From VXYL01 sp965199945 (lineage in GTDB: Bacteria; Pseudomonadota; Gammaproteobacteria; Pseudomonadales; Azotimanducaceae): a stretch of 64,000 bases of DNA. A program made the position numbers and the translations under genes. The stretch spans positions 1,178,001 through 1,242,000 of the forward strand of contig OZ241354.1 in the NCBI GenBank assembly GCA_965199945.1, written 5' to 3'. Shown here piece by piece: positions 20,542 through 29,262 of this stretch (its first letter is position 1; each line of letters begins with the position of its first letter). The notes below the pieces were generated by a model that made no database searches, was not told the origin of the DNA, and worked only from the letters and a program-made list of their open reading frames with translations.

Positions 20542-21534
20542 TTGCGCTGGCGCGCCCAGCCGCCTCAGATCATCCGCATCGCCATCGACCTTCTCGGCGG
20601 CGATGCGTCGCCGATGGAACTCGCCCAGGGCGCGCTCGAAGCCGTGGCGGATGCGCCGGCGCCCACCGAGCTCGTCTTCTTCGGCGATGCCGGCGATGTC
20701 GCGCCATTGCTCGAAGGCACCACTCACGATGCCGTCCACGCGCCGCGCCGTCTTCGCGTGGACGATCCGCTGCGCGCCACGCTGCGCGACGATGTTCATT
20801 CCTCCATGTCCGCGGCGGTCCGCGCCGTTGCCGGCGGCGATGCCGACGCCGCCGTGAGCCCCGGCAGCACCGGCGGCCTGCTTGCGCTGTCGCGCCACCT
20901 CGTCGGCGTCTTGCCCTCCATTCGCCGCCCGGCGATTGCGAAGGCGCTGGTCGGAGAAGAGGGCCGCCGCTTCGTGATGTTGGACTTGGGCGCCAACATC
21001 GGCGCCGACGCCGAGCAACTGCGGCAGTTCGCGCGCATGGGCGCGGCGGCGGCGCGGGCTGCCGGAATCGACGATCCTCTGACCGGACTGCTCAACATCG
21101 GCGCCGAACTGCGCAAGGGCCCGGCAGAGATTCGCGCCGCGGCGCGCTTGCTCGGCGCCGACGAGCGGCTGAACTACGCTGGATTCGTGGAGCCGGACCG
21201 CCTGTTCACGAGCGACGTCGACGTCGTGGTGGCCGACGGCTTCGCCGGCAATGTCGCGCTCAAGGCGATGGAAGGGGCCGCGAAATTGGCGCGGCATGTT
21301 TTCGAAGGCGAGTTCGGGGCATTGCGGCTCGCGGCGCCGGAGCGCCGTGCCCTGGCGCGGGCGAGCGCCGCCTGCGACCCGCAGCGCAGCAACGGCGCGA
21401 GCCTCCTCGGCTTGCGCAAGGTGGTCGTGAAGAGCCACGGCGGCGCCGACCGGCGCGGCTTCGCAAGCGCGGTGCGCCATGCGCTGCAGGCGGTGTCTGG
21501 CGATCAGGTGGCGAAGGTGGCGGAGAGTCTGTAG
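20542..21534 (+). CDS. plsX: Phosphate acyltransferase PlsX
   Basis: This 330-residue protein begins with IRIAIDLLGGD and has VSPGSTGGLLALSRHLVG, MLDLGANIGADAEQL, NIGAELRKGP and DVDVVVADGFAGNVALK, all PlsX signatures. It converts acyl-ACP to acyl-phosphate for phospholipid synthesis. The start is uncertain: TTG 20542 is 18 bp after rpmF, and no ATG or GTG precedes the conserved IRIAID. Confidence 0.93.
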   Translation: MRWRAQPPQIIRIAIDLLGGDASPMELAQGALEAVADAPAPTELVFFGDAGDVAPLLEGTTHDAVHAPRRLRVDDPLRATLRDDVHSSMSAAVRAVAGGDADAAVSPGSTGGLLALSRHLVGVLPSIRRPAIAKALVGEEGRRFVMLDLGANIGADAEQLRQFARMGAAAARAAGIDDPLTGLLNIGAELRKGPAEIRAAARLLGADERLNYAGFVEPDRLFTSDVDVVVADGFAGNVALKAMEGAAKLARHVFEGEFGALRLAAPERRALARASAACDPQRSNGASLLGLRKVVVKSHGGADRRGFASAVRHALQAVSGDQVAKVAESL

Positions 21535-21584
21535 GCAGTCGCGGGAAGTCGCGCAGCAGCATGACGCAAGGCGAAGGAGGGACG

Positions 21585-22520
21585 ATGAAGTTGGGATTCC
21601 TGTTCCCCGGCCAGGGTGCGCAGCACCTCGGCATGGCGGAAGACGTGGCGGCGGCGAACCCAGTGGTCGCCGAGCGCTACGCCGAGGCGGCCGATGCGCT
21701 GGGTTTCGACCTGCGCCGGATCGTGCGCGACGGGCCGCTCGACGAACTGAACCGCACGCAGATCACGCAGCCGGCGATGCTCGTCGTCAGCGTGGCGCTG
21801 CACGACGCCTGGGTGTCGCTGGACGGGCCGCGGCCGGCCATGGTTGCTGGCCACAGCTTAGGCGAATACTCCGCACTGACCGCCGCCGGCGCCTTGGATT
21901 TCGCCGCCGCGGTGCGCCTCGTGTACGAACGCGGCAAGCAGATGCAGCTGGCGACGCCGCCGGGCGAGGGCGCCATGACGGCCATCATCGGCCTCGACGA
22001 CGACGGCGTGGCCGAATGTTGCGCGGCCACCGACGGCGTGGTGACGCCGGCCAACTACAACTCGCCGGGGCAGGTGGTGATCGCCGGCGCCGCGGCGGCA
22101 GTCGAAGCCGCCGCCAGCGCCTGCCTCGAAGCCGGTGCCCGGCGCGCGGTGCCGCTCGACGTCAGCGTGCCGTCGCACTGCGCTCTGATGGCGCCGGCCA
22201 GCGAGCGGCTTGCCGAGTTGCTGGACGAAGTGAAGCTGCGCACCCCGACCGTCCCCGTCGTGCAGAACGCCGACGCGGCCGCGACGACCGACCCAGCGGC
22301 GATTCGCGGCAACCTGCTGCGGCAATTGGTCTCGCCGGTGCGCTGGTCGGCTTCGGTGGCGACGATGGCGGGCGATGGCCTCGGTGTCTTCGTCGAGTGC
22401 GGCGCTGGCAATGTGCTCGGCGGGCTGGCGCGGCGCATCGACCGCAAGCTGGCCGTGCATGGAATCGGCACGCTGGACGCGCTGCAGGCGGCCCTGCGGC
22501 AGGTCGAGGAAGCGGCGTGA
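21585..22520 (+). CDS. fabD: Malonyl-CoA-ACP transacylase FabD
   Basis: This 311-residue protein from ATG 21585 is preceded by a strong GGAGGG at 21577-21582, which favours it over the ATG at 21561. The start KLGFLFPGQGAQ, the active-site serine in AGHSLGEYSAL and the catalytic histidine in VPSHCALM are intact. It loads malonyl groups onto ACP. It directly follows plsX; in E. coli and Pseudomonas-like operons fabH may sit between, and it is absent here. Confidence 0.96.
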   Translation: MKLGFLFPGQGAQHLGMAEDVAAANPVVAERYAEAADALGFDLRRIVRDGPLDELNRTQITQPAMLVVSVALHDAWVSLDGPRPAMVAGHSLGEYSALTAAGALDFAAAVRLVYERGKQMQLATPPGEGAMTAIIGLDDDGVAECCAATDGVVTPANYNSPGQVVIAGAAAAVEAAASACLEAGARRAVPLDVSVPSHCALMAPASERLAELLDEVKLRTPTVPVVQNADAAATTDPAAIRGNLLRQLVSPVRWSASVATMAGDGLGVFVECGAGNVLGGLARRIDRKLAVHGIGTLDALQAALRQVEEAA

Positions 22521-23245
22521 GCGATCGGCGCGTCGCGCTGGTGACCGGCGCGAGCCGCGGCATCGGCCGCGCCATTGCCAAGCGTCTCCTCGCGGACGGC
22601 CTGTTCGTGGTCGGCACTGCCACCAGCGCGGACGGCGCCGCCCTCGTTGAAGCGGAGCTTGGCGAACAGGGCGGCGGCGTCGCTCTGCGCATCGACGACG
22701 AATCCGTAGCCGATGTCCTCGACGACGTCGTGGCGCGCTTCGGCGCTCCGCTCGTGCTGGTCAACAACGCTGGCGTCACCCAGGACAACCTGCTGCTGCG
22801 CATGACGCCGGCGCAGTGGGACGGCGTCGTCGGCACCAACCTCACCGGTCTCTACCGCGTGGTTCGCCCGCTGCTGCGGGGCATGATGCGCGCCCGCTGG
22901 GGACGCATCGTGAATCTCAGCTCGGTGGTGGCGCAAATGGGCAACGCCGGGCAAGTCAACTACGCCGCAGCCAAGGCCGGCATCGAAGGATTCACGCGGG
23001 CATTGGCGCAAGAGGTCGGCTCGCGGGGCATCACGGTGAACGCCGTGGCGCCTGGCTTCGTCGACACCGACATGACCAGCGCGCTCGGCGAAGAACAGCG
23101 CTCGGCGATGGTGTCGCGCACGGCCCTCGGGCGCATGGGCACCGCCGAGGACGTCGCCGGCGCAGTGTCGTTTCTGGCCAGCGACGCCGCCGCCTACATC
23201 ACCGGCGAGGTGCTGCACGTCAACGGCGGACTGTTTTCGGGATAG
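22517..23245 (+). CDS. fabG: 3-oxoacyl-ACP reductase FabG
   Basis: This 242-residue short-chain dehydrogenase starts at GTG 22517, overlapping the fabD stop (GTGA). It has the NADPH-binding TGASRGIG, VNNAGVTQDNLL, the catalytic Ser-Tyr-Lys set in NLSSVV and VNYAAAKAG, and the C-terminal GEVLHVNGG. It reduces beta-ketoacyl-ACP in each round of fatty-acid elongation. Confidence 0.96.
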   Translation: MSDRRVALVTGASRGIGRAIAKRLLADGLFVVGTATSADGAALVEAELGEQGGGVALRIDDESVADVLDDVVARFGAPLVLVNNAGVTQDNLLLRMTPAQWDGVVGTNLTGLYRVVRPLLRGMMRARWGRIVNLSSVVAQMGNAGQVNYAAAKAGIEGFTRALAQEVGSRGITVNAVAPGFVDTDMTSALGEEQRSAMVSRTALGRMGTAEDVAGAVSFLASDAAAYITGEVLHVNGGLFSG

Positions 23246-23333
23246 CGTTCGGTGCCGCCTCTGGTCGCCCGGCATCGGTGGCTGGCGGCCTGCCTGGAAC
23301 GCATGGCGGTGGTCGGCGGCGCGGAAAAACGGC

Positions 23334-23339
23334 TAGAAT
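23334..23339 (+). promoter_or_regulatory. Candidate -10 of the acpP promoter
   Basis: TAGAAT at 23334-23339 in the 134-bp fabG-acpP gap resembles a sigma-70 -10 element. No good -35 lies 17 bp upstream. acpP usually has its own promoter because far more ACP than enzyme is needed. Confidence 0.4.
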
Positions 23340-23379
23340 GCGCCCCGCCAGTTTGAAACGCCAAGAGGAGCCGAAGACG

Positions 23380-23613
23380 ATGGCCAGTGTCGAAGAACGG
23401 GTCAAGAAGCTGATCTGCGAGCAGTTGGGAGTGAAGATGGACGAGGTGAAGGACGAAGCGTCGTTCGTCGACGATCTCGGCGCGGATTCGCTGGACACCG
23501 TGGAACTCGTGATGGCCCTCGAAGAGGAGTTCGAGACCGAGATCCCGGACGAAGAGGCGGAGAAAATCACCACGGTCAAGGAAGCCATCGACTACATCCT
23601 GGCCCATCAGTAG
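23380..23613 (+). CDS. acpP: Acyl carrier protein
   Basis: This 77-residue acidic protein starts MASVEERVKKLICEQLGV, with the 4'-phosphopantetheine attachment serine in LGADSLDTVELVM. It carries growing acyl chains for fatty-acid, phospholipid and lipid A synthesis. AGAGGAG at 23364-23370 precedes the ATG at 23380. It lies between fabG and fabF, as in other gammaproteobacteria. Confidence 0.98.
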   Translation: MASVEERVKKLICEQLGVKMDEVKDEASFVDDLGADSLDTVELVMALEEEFETEIPDEEAEKITTVKEAIDYILAHQ

Positions 23614-23636
23614 CCGGCCCGGGCCAAGCGCGCGCA

Positions 23637-24872
23637 ATGAGCAAACGACGAGTCGCGGTCACCGGCCTCGGCGTCCTCTCGCCAATCGGCAACACCGTCG
23701 CTGAGGCGTGGGAGAACGCCATGGCCGGCAAGAGCGGGGCGGCCGCCATCGACTCCTTCGACACCACTGGGCAGAGCGTCACGATCGCCGCCGGCGTCAA
23801 GAACCTGGCGGTCGGCGACTACATCGACCGCAAGGAAGCGCGCCGCCTCGACCCCTTCATCCAGTACGGCATGATCGCCGGCATCCAGGCCGTGCAGGAC
23901 GCTGGCATCGACGAGCCGAACGGCGACGCCGAGCGCATCGGCGTGGCCATCGGCTCCGGCATCGGCGGCATCAACACCATCGAAGCCACGCACTCGGTCT
24001 GCCTCGACCGCGGCCCTGGGCGCGTGTCGCCGTTCTTCGTGCCGTCGAGCGTCATCAACATGATCTCCGGCAACCTTTCCATCAAGTACGGCTTTCGCGG
24101 CCCGAACATCGCCGTGGTCACCGCCTGCACCACCGGCACGCACAACATCGGCTTCGGCATGCGGATGATCCAGCACGGCGAAGCGGACGTCATGGTGGTG
24201 GGCGGCTCGGAACAGGCCACGTCGCCGGTCACGGTGGCGGGATTCGCCTCGATGAAGGCGCTGTCCACGCGCAACGACGACCCGGAACGCGCCAGTCGGC
24301 CGTGGGATCAAGGGCGCGACGGCTTCGTGCTCGGCGACGGCGCCGGCGTGCTGGTCCTTGAGGAGTACCAGCGCGCCAAGCAGCGCGGCGCCAACATCTA
24401 CTGCGAACTCAACGGTTTCGGCATGAGCGCGGACGGCTGGCACATTACCAGTCCGCCTGACGACGGGCGCGGCGCCGTGGCCTCCATGCGCAATGCCTTG
24501 GCGGACGCCGGCATGGCGCCCGACGACGTGGACTACATCAACGCTCACGGCACGTCCACGCCCCAGGGCGACATCGCCGAGACGCTGGCCATCAAGTCCG
24601 TCTTCGGCGACGACACCAAGGTGCCGATCAGTTCGACGAAGTCCATGATCGGCCACCTGCTCGGGGCCGCCGGCGCCGTGGAGGGCATCTTCTCGGTGCT
24701 TTCGGTGGCCAAGGGAGTCGCGCCGCCAACCATCAATCTGGACGACCCGGACCCAGCCTGCGACCTCGACTACGTGCCCCACGAGCCGCGCGACGTGCCC
24801 ATCCGCGCGGCGCTTTCCAACTCCTTCGGATTCGGCGGCACCAACGGGACGCTGATCTTCACCGCGGTCTGA
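23637..24872 (+). CDS. fabF: 3-oxoacyl-ACP synthase II FabF
   Basis: This 411-residue ketosynthase starts RRVAVTGLGVLSPIG and has the catalytic cysteine in VTACTTGTHN and the two histidines in NAHGTSTPQGD and SMIGHLLGAAG, ending FGFGGTNGTLIF. It condenses malonyl-ACP with acyl-ACP and is needed for temperature control of unsaturated fatty acids in E. coli. The usual downstream pabC is absent. Confidence 0.97.
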   Translation: MSKRRVAVTGLGVLSPIGNTVAEAWENAMAGKSGAAAIDSFDTTGQSVTIAAGVKNLAVGDYIDRKEARRLDPFIQYGMIAGIQAVQDAGIDEPNGDAERIGVAIGSGIGGINTIEATHSVCLDRGPGRVSPFFVPSSVINMISGNLSIKYGFRGPNIAVVTACTTGTHNIGFGMRMIQHGEADVMVVGGSEQATSPVTVAGFASMKALSTRNDDPERASRPWDQGRDGFVLGDGAGVLVLEEYQRAKQRGANIYCELNGFGMSADGWHITSPPDDGRGAVASMRNALADAGMAPDDVDYINAHGTSTPQGDIAETLAIKSVFGDDTKVPISSTKSMIGHLLGAAGAVEGIFSVLSVAKGVAPPTINLDDPDPACDLDYVPHEPRDVPIRAALSNSFGFGGTNGTLIFTAV

Positions 24873-24905
24873 CTGCTTGATCGAAGCGCCTGCCGCCTAG
24901 CCGTC

Positions 24906-25952
24906 GTGGGGACGCGGCATCTCCTGCTTCCAGCCGGCGTGGTCGTCGCCGGCATTGCCTTCCTGGTGGGGATCAACGCCTACCTCGCCCATTGGGCCGC
25001 GCAGCCGCTGCCGCTCGCCGAGAAGGCCAGCGTGGTCATCGAACGCGGCGCTTCCTTCGCGGCAGTCACCGACATGCTGGAGGCGGCCGGCGTCGTCTCG
25101 CCTGGGCTTTTCGCGCTGCGCGCCAAGCAGCGCGACGTGCTCACCTCGATTCGCAGCGGCGAGTACACGATCGTGCCCGGCGATACGCCGGACGGCCTGC
25201 TCGACCGGCTTGTGCGCGGCGACGTCGATCTGCATCGGTTCCGCATCGTCGAGGGCAGCACCGTGGCGCAGCTTGCCGTGCGCCTGCAGGCCGACGAACG
25301 CTTGCGCGACGACTTGGGAACGATCGAGCCGGCGCGCCTTGCGCAGCGGCTGTCGCTGTGGACGCCAGCGCGCGCGGACGGCCAAGAGGACGGCGCGGTT
25401 CATGCCGAGGGCCTGTTCTTCCCGGACACCTACCACGTTCCCCAGGGCTACAAGGCGTCGGCGCTGCTGCGGAGCGCCAACGCGAAGATGGCCGAGGTGT
25501 TGGCGACGGCCTGGGCGGAGCGCGGCGCCGGCGCGCCCTACGCGGACGCCTACGAGGCGTTGATCGTGGCCTCCATCGTAGAGAAAGAGACCGGCGCGGC
25601 GAGCGACCGACCGCGCATCGCCGGCGTCTTCGCGCGGCGCCTCAAGGGGCGCATGCGGCTGCAGTCGGATCCGACCGTGATCTACGGCTTGGGCGATGCC
25701 TTCGACGGCGACTTGAAGCGCAGCCACTTGCGCGCGACGGACAATCCGTACAACACCTATCGGCGCGACGGCCTGCCGCCGACGCCCATCTCGCTGCCCG
25801 GCAAGGCGGCAATCGAGGCGACCTTGAATCCGGCCGAGGAGGACGTGCTCTATTTCGTTTCCCGAGGCGACGGCACGAGCGAGTTCTCGAAGACCCTTGC
25901 CGACCACAACGCCGCGGTGCGCCGCTATCAGATTCGGCGGCGCGGCCAATGA
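24906..25952 (+). CDS. mltG: Endolytic murein transglycosylase MltG (YceG)
   Basis: This 348-residue protein starts at GTG 24906 with one N-terminal membrane helix (LLLPAGVVVAGIAFLVGI) and a periplasmic YceG domain. FRIVEGSTVAQLA, GLFFPDTYHV, the catalytic-glutamate segment IVASIVEKET, LQSDPTVIYGLG and NPYNTYRRDGLPPTPI are all family landmarks. It cuts nascent peptidoglycan strands and is thought to set glycan length. Confidence 0.95.
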   Translation: MGTRHLLLPAGVVVAGIAFLVGINAYLAHWAAQPLPLAEKASVVIERGASFAAVTDMLEAAGVVSPGLFALRAKQRDVLTSIRSGEYTIVPGDTPDGLLDRLVRGDVDLHRFRIVEGSTVAQLAVRLQADERLRDDLGTIEPARLAQRLSLWTPARADGQEDGAVHAEGLFFPDTYHVPQGYKASALLRSANAKMAEVLATAWAERGAGAPYADAYEALIVASIVEKETGAASDRPRIAGVFARRLKGRMRLQSDPTVIYGLGDAFDGDLKRSHLRATDNPYNTYRRDGLPPTPISLPGKAAIEATLNPAEEDVLYFVSRGDGTSEFSKTLADHNAAVRRYQIRRRGQ

Positions 25953-26584
25953 CCCGCGGCCGCTTCATCACCGTTGAGGGCATGGAAGGGGTCGGCAAGA
26001 CCACGCACATGCAGACCATCCGCCGTTGCCTGGAGGACGCCGGCATCGGCGTCGTCGTCACCCGGGAGCCGGGCGGAACGCCGCTTGCCGAGCAGATTCG
26101 GAGTCTTCTGGTGTCGCCTCGGGAGGAAGCCGTCGATGCGCTCGCGGAAACGCTGCTCGTCTTCGCGGCTCGGGCCCAGCATGTGGCGACGGTGATCGAG
26201 CCGGCCCTGCGCACCGGCCAGTGGGTGCTTTGCGACCGCTTCACGGACTCGACGTTCGCCTACCAGTGCGGCGGCCGGGGCGTGAGCGAAGCGCTTGTGG
26301 AAACGCTGGCCGACGCCGTCCACGGCCACTGCTGGCCGGATGTCACGTTCCATCTCGATGCGCCGGTGGACGTCGCCCTTGGGCGCATCGCCGAGCGCTC
26401 CCGGGACCGCTTCGAGCGCGAAGACGCTGCGTTCTTCGAGCGTGTTCGCGGCGCTTTCCGACAACGCGCCCGGCAGCATTCGCGCATCGTGCAGATCGAC
26501 GCCAGCGGTGCACTCGAAGGCGTAGACCGCGCACTTGCCGATGCGCTGCGCGGCTTTCTCGACACGGCCGCGAAAGGCGCATGA
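25949..26584 (+). CDS. tmk: Thymidylate kinase
   Basis: This 211-residue protein has the P-loop VEGMEGVGKTT, the DR motif TREPGGTPLAEQIR, the substrate segment CDRFTDSTFAYQ and the lid. It phosphorylates dTMP to dTDP. The ATG overlaps the mltG stop (ATGA), and its own stop overlaps the holB start, so the three genes are translationally linked. Confidence 0.96.
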   Translation: MTRGRFITVEGMEGVGKTTHMQTIRRCLEDAGIGVVVTREPGGTPLAEQIRSLLVSPREEAVDALAETLLVFAARAQHVATVIEPALRTGQWVLCDRFTDSTFAYQCGGRGVSEALVETLADAVHGHCWPDVTFHLDAPVDVALGRIAERSRDRFEREDAAFFERVRGAFRQRARQHSRIVQIDASGALEGVDRALADALRGFLDTAAKGA

Positions 26585-27483
26585 AGCCGCCGCCGTGGCT
26601 GGACGACGCCTTCGCCCGGGTGGAAGCGCTGCTCGGCGCGCGCTTGCCCCATGCCTTGCTGATTCAAGGGCCGGGCGGGTGGGGCGAGGAACTCGTGGCC
26701 AACGCCTTGGCGGCGAAGATCGTCGGTCTCGACCCGGGCGCGGACATGCGCGAAGTAGCCCATCCCGACTTGCGCTGGCGCGAACCCGAAGACGGCGTGC
26801 TGAAGATCGACGCGGTGCGCCAGGTCATCGAGTTTCTCGTGCAGACCCCGCAACTGGCGTTGCGCAAGGTCGCCGTCTTCCGCGACGCCGAACGCATGAA
26901 CGCGAACGCCGCGAACGCGCTGCTCAAGACCTTGGAAGAACCTCCCGAGGAGAGCTTCCTCATACTCGTGAGTGGCGCCCCGGAACGCTTGCTGCCAACC
27001 GTGCGCAGCCGCTGCCAGCGCATCGCGCTGCGCGGCGCCGACACGGCGCGCGCCTTGGCGTGGCTGGCGGAAATGGGCGTGGACGCCGACGCCGCGCGCT
27101 ACTTCGCCGTCGAATACGGCGGTGCGCCGTTCGCGGTGCTCAGTGCAGCGCAGCGCGAACAGGCGCCGCTGTGGCCGACGCTGACGGCCGCGGGACGCGC
27201 AGCGGCGCCCAGCGGCGTGGCAGAGTTGGCAGAGCAGCGCCGCGACGAAGACCTGGCGGACTTCTGCGCCCGCTGGCTGCGCCTCGTCCACTGGCTCGCG
27301 CGGCGCACCCCCGGTGCCGGAACGGCGGCGCTGCTCGGCTTCGGCGCGGAACTGATGGAAGTGCGCCGCGCCGCGCTCTTCAACACCGGCCTCAACCGGC
27401 CCATGCAGATCGAACGGCTGCTGCTGCTCTGGGCGGCCGTGTTCAGGCGGCTTCCCGAAGGCGACGAACCAAAGGCCGCATAG
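26581..27483 (+). CDS. holB: DNA polymerase III delta' subunit
   Basis: This 300-residue clamp-loader subunit starts WLDDAFARVEALLGARLPHA and has LIQGPGGWGEEL (a degenerate P-loop without the lysine, as is normal for delta'), IDAVRQVIEFLVQTPQLALRK, NAANALLKTLEEPPE and LPTVRSRCQ. The four-cysteine zinc module found between P-loop and VRQ in E. coli delta' is absent: the stretch VGLDPGADMREVAHPDLRW contains no cysteine. It follows tmk with a 4-bp overlap. Confidence 0.92.
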   Translation: MKPPPWLDDAFARVEALLGARLPHALLIQGPGGWGEELVANALAAKIVGLDPGADMREVAHPDLRWREPEDGVLKIDAVRQVIEFLVQTPQLALRKVAVFRDAERMNANAANALLKTLEEPPEESFLILVSGAPERLLPTVRSRCQRIALRGADTARALAWLAEMGVDADAARYFAVEYGGAPFAVLSAAQREQAPLWPTLTAAGRAAAPSGVAELAEQRRDEDLADFCARWLRLVHWLARRTPGAGTAALLGFGAELMEVRRAALFNTGLNRPMQIERLLLLWAAVFRRLPEGDEPKAA

Positions 27484-27486
27484 CCG

Positions 27487-27789
27487 ATGTCGCTAACGCC
27501 AGCCGATCCGACCGTCCATGCTGACGGCATGTTCGAAGACGAAATCAGCCGAATCGCGCTTGCGGCCCTGGACATGGTGCGCCACCTGCTCGCGCTGCTA
27601 CCGCCGGACACCACCGCCGGGCTGGACACGCGGCGCCTGCGGCGGCAGCCCGCGCCCGCGCTCGCCGGACTGCGGCGCTGGCAGCCCGATTTGGAGATGG
27701 GGTGTGCGACATTTGGCGGGCGAAGGTGCTCGGCCCGCGCCGAGCCTGCTGCGAAGACGCCTCGCGTGCTAATCTTCCGCGATGCTTGA
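27487..27789 (+). CDS. Hypothetical protein, possibly truncated
   Basis: This 100-residue frame follows holB by 3 bp, where pilZ or tatD would be expected, but resembles neither. An alpha-helical part (DEISRIALAALDMVRHLLALLPPDT) runs to about residue 70. From there the frame reads through the dispersed repeat GGGGTGTGCGACATTTGG (27699-27716). The natural C-terminus may therefore have been lost to an insertion or deletion at this point. Confidence 0.35.
   Translation: MSLTPADPTVHADGMFEDEISRIALAALDMVRHLLALLPPDTTAGLDTRRLRRQPAPALAGLRRWQPDLEMGCATFGGRRCSARAEPAAKTPRVLIFRDA
27699..27716 (+). repeat. Dispersed 18-bp motif, copy 1
   Basis: GGGGTGTGCGACATTTGG. It is identical to 53064-53081, differs at one position from 49792-49809, and recurs inverted with three differences at 53239-53256. 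See the finding on this motif. Confidence 0.6.
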
Positions 27790-27883
27790 GATGGCGGAAC
27801 ACGCGGGCCGAATGCGCCGAATGTCGAGGCCGGCGGCGCCGCGGAACGCCGCCAGCGACGGCGTGTTTGTGAGCCCCCCCCCC
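27782..27883 (+). pseudogene. 5' fragment of the surface-protein gene, cut by the IS element
   Basis: From ATG 27782 (other in-frame ATGs at 27812 and 27821) an open frame encodes MLEMAEHAGRMRRMSRPAAP, continues to DGVFVSPPP and enters a C10-C11 tract at the IS boundary. Beyond the IS, C22 leads into PRVGRSGSSRRSLNFGGSAR and a signal-peptide core. An uninterrupted C-tract with a length divisible by three would join the two frames into one protein. This reconstruction is an inference. Confidence 0.45.
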
Positions 27884-29240
27884 CATGTGCGCTAACTTGT
27901 TTTCGCCGATAGCGTCGGATAGGGTATGGGCCGTCGCGACAAGGAGGTCCGGCGATGGAGCTGGCGGATCAAGACTGGGAACTGCTGTCGTCGCTGCTGC
28001 CGGGGAACTGGCGGGAGCTGGCGGCGGAGACGGGGGCGCTGAAAGGGCTGCGCAAGAACAAGTCGGCGGACGGTCTGCTGCGGACGCTGCTGATGCATCT
28101 GGGCTGCGGGCACTCGCTGCGGGAGACGGTGGCGCGAGCGCGGGCGGCGGGTCTGGCGGACCTGTCGGACGTGGCGCTGCTGAAGCGGCTGCGGAAGTCG
28201 GAGGAATGGCTGCGTCGGCTGTGCGTGGAGCTGTTCCGGGAGAACGGCGCGACGGCGGAGGACGCGGAGCTGCCGTTGCGGGCGTTCGACGGGACGACGG
28301 TGAAGGAGCCGGGCCGGGGGTCGCTGTGGCGGCTGCACTACGGGGTGCGGCTGCCGTCGCTGGAGTGCGACTTCTTCGAGCTGACGTCGGCGAAGGGGGC
28401 GGGCACGGGCGAGTCGCTGTCGCGCTTTCCGGTGCAGGCGGGCGATCTGGTGCTGGCGGACCGGGGCTACTCGACGGGGCCGGGGCTGCGCCACGTGGCG
28501 GACTGCGGCGGCCACGCGGCGGTGCGCGTCAACACCTCGTCGCTGCGGCTGCGCAGTGCGGACGGGCAGCCGTTCGACCTGCTCGGCGCGGTGTCGTCGC
28601 TGAAGCGGGCCGGGGCCGTGGGCAGCTGGGCGGCGACGGTGGAGGTCGAGGGCGGCGAGCCGGTGGCGGGCCGGCTGTGCGCGATCCGCAAGACCCGCGA
28701 GGCGGCGCGGCTGGCGATGGCGAAGCTGCGCCGCGCGGCGGTGCGCAAGCAGCGGCGGCTGCGCCCCGAGACGCTGGAGTACGCCAAGTACGTGATCGTG
28801 TTCACGACCTTCCCGGAGGCCGACTTCGACGCCGCGGCGGTGCTGCGCTGGTACCGGCTGCGCTGGCAGGTGGAGCTGGTGTTCAAGCGCTTCAAGTCGC
28901 TCGCCGGCCTCGGCCACCTGCCCAAGCACGATCCGACCAGCGCCCGGGCGTGGCTCTACGGCAAGCTGCTGGTCGCCCTGCTCACCGAAAAGACGCTGCG
29001 CCACGCCAGCGCCGTTTCCCCCTGGGGCTTCGACTGGCGGACCATGCTGCCGCAGTCGATGGCGTGACTTCCAGTTCGCCCTCCACCAGGTCCAGCGCGC
29101 CATCGAACCAGCGTTTTCGCTGGCGGACATGTTCTGCCGCTGGCATGAGATTTCCCGTTCGCTTGCCGACCCGCCACGCAAACGCACTGCCCAAATCGAG
29201 ATTATTTTCCAAACTTGCGAAAAATAAGTTAGCGCCTATG
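27884..29240 (+). mobile_element. IS4-type insertion sequence, about 1.36 kb
   Basis: The element is bounded by imperfect 20-bp inverted repeats, 27884-27903 (CATGTGCGCTAACTTGTTTT) and the complement of 29221-29240 (CATAGGCGCTAACTTATTTT), with three mismatches. It contains one transposase gene. Ten further C residues flank it on the left (27874-27883) and 22 on the right (29241-29262), so insertion into a poly-C tract with C-tract target duplication is likely. Confidence 0.85.
27955..29067 (+). CDS. IS4-family transposase, C-terminus frameshifted
   Basis: This 370-residue DDE transposase starts at ATG 27955 after AAGGAGG. The acidic residues lie in RAFDGTTVKEPG and LVLADRGYS, and the IS4 YREK signature is in YRLRWQVELVFKRFK. 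The current frame ends at 29067. The next frame continues directly with WRDFQFALHQVQRAIEPAF to a TAA at 29225-29227 inside the right inverted repeat, giving an expected native length near 423 residues. A one-base insertion around 29059-29061 would explain this. The catalytic core is intact, but the C-terminal 50 or so residues are lost. Confidence 0.85.
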   Translation: MELADQDWELLSSLLPGNWRELAAETGALKGLRKNKSADGLLRTLLMHLGCGHSLRETVARARAAGLADLSDVALLKRLRKSEEWLRRLCVELFRENGATAEDAELPLRAFDGTTVKEPGRGSLWRLHYGVRLPSLECDFFELTSAKGAGTGESLSRFPVQAGDLVLADRGYSTGPGLRHVADCGGHAAVRVNTSSLRLRSADGQPFDLLGAVSSLKRAGAVGSWAATVEVEGGEPVAGRLCAIRKTREAARLAMAKLRRAAVRKQRRLRPETLEYAKYVIVFTTFPEADFDAAAVLRWYRLRWQVELVFKRFKSLAGLGHLPKHDPTSARAWLYGKLLVALLTEKTLRHASAVSPWGFDWRTMLPQSMA

Positions 29241-29262
29241 CCCCCCCCCCCCCCCCCCCCCC
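29241..29262. repeat. C22 homopolymer tract
   Basis: Twenty-two consecutive C residues lie between the right end of the IS and the surface-protein coding sequence. In the surface-protein frame they encode consecutive prolines. Tracts of this length are hypermutable by slippage and also error-prone in sequencing, so the exact count is uncertain. Confidence 0.9.
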
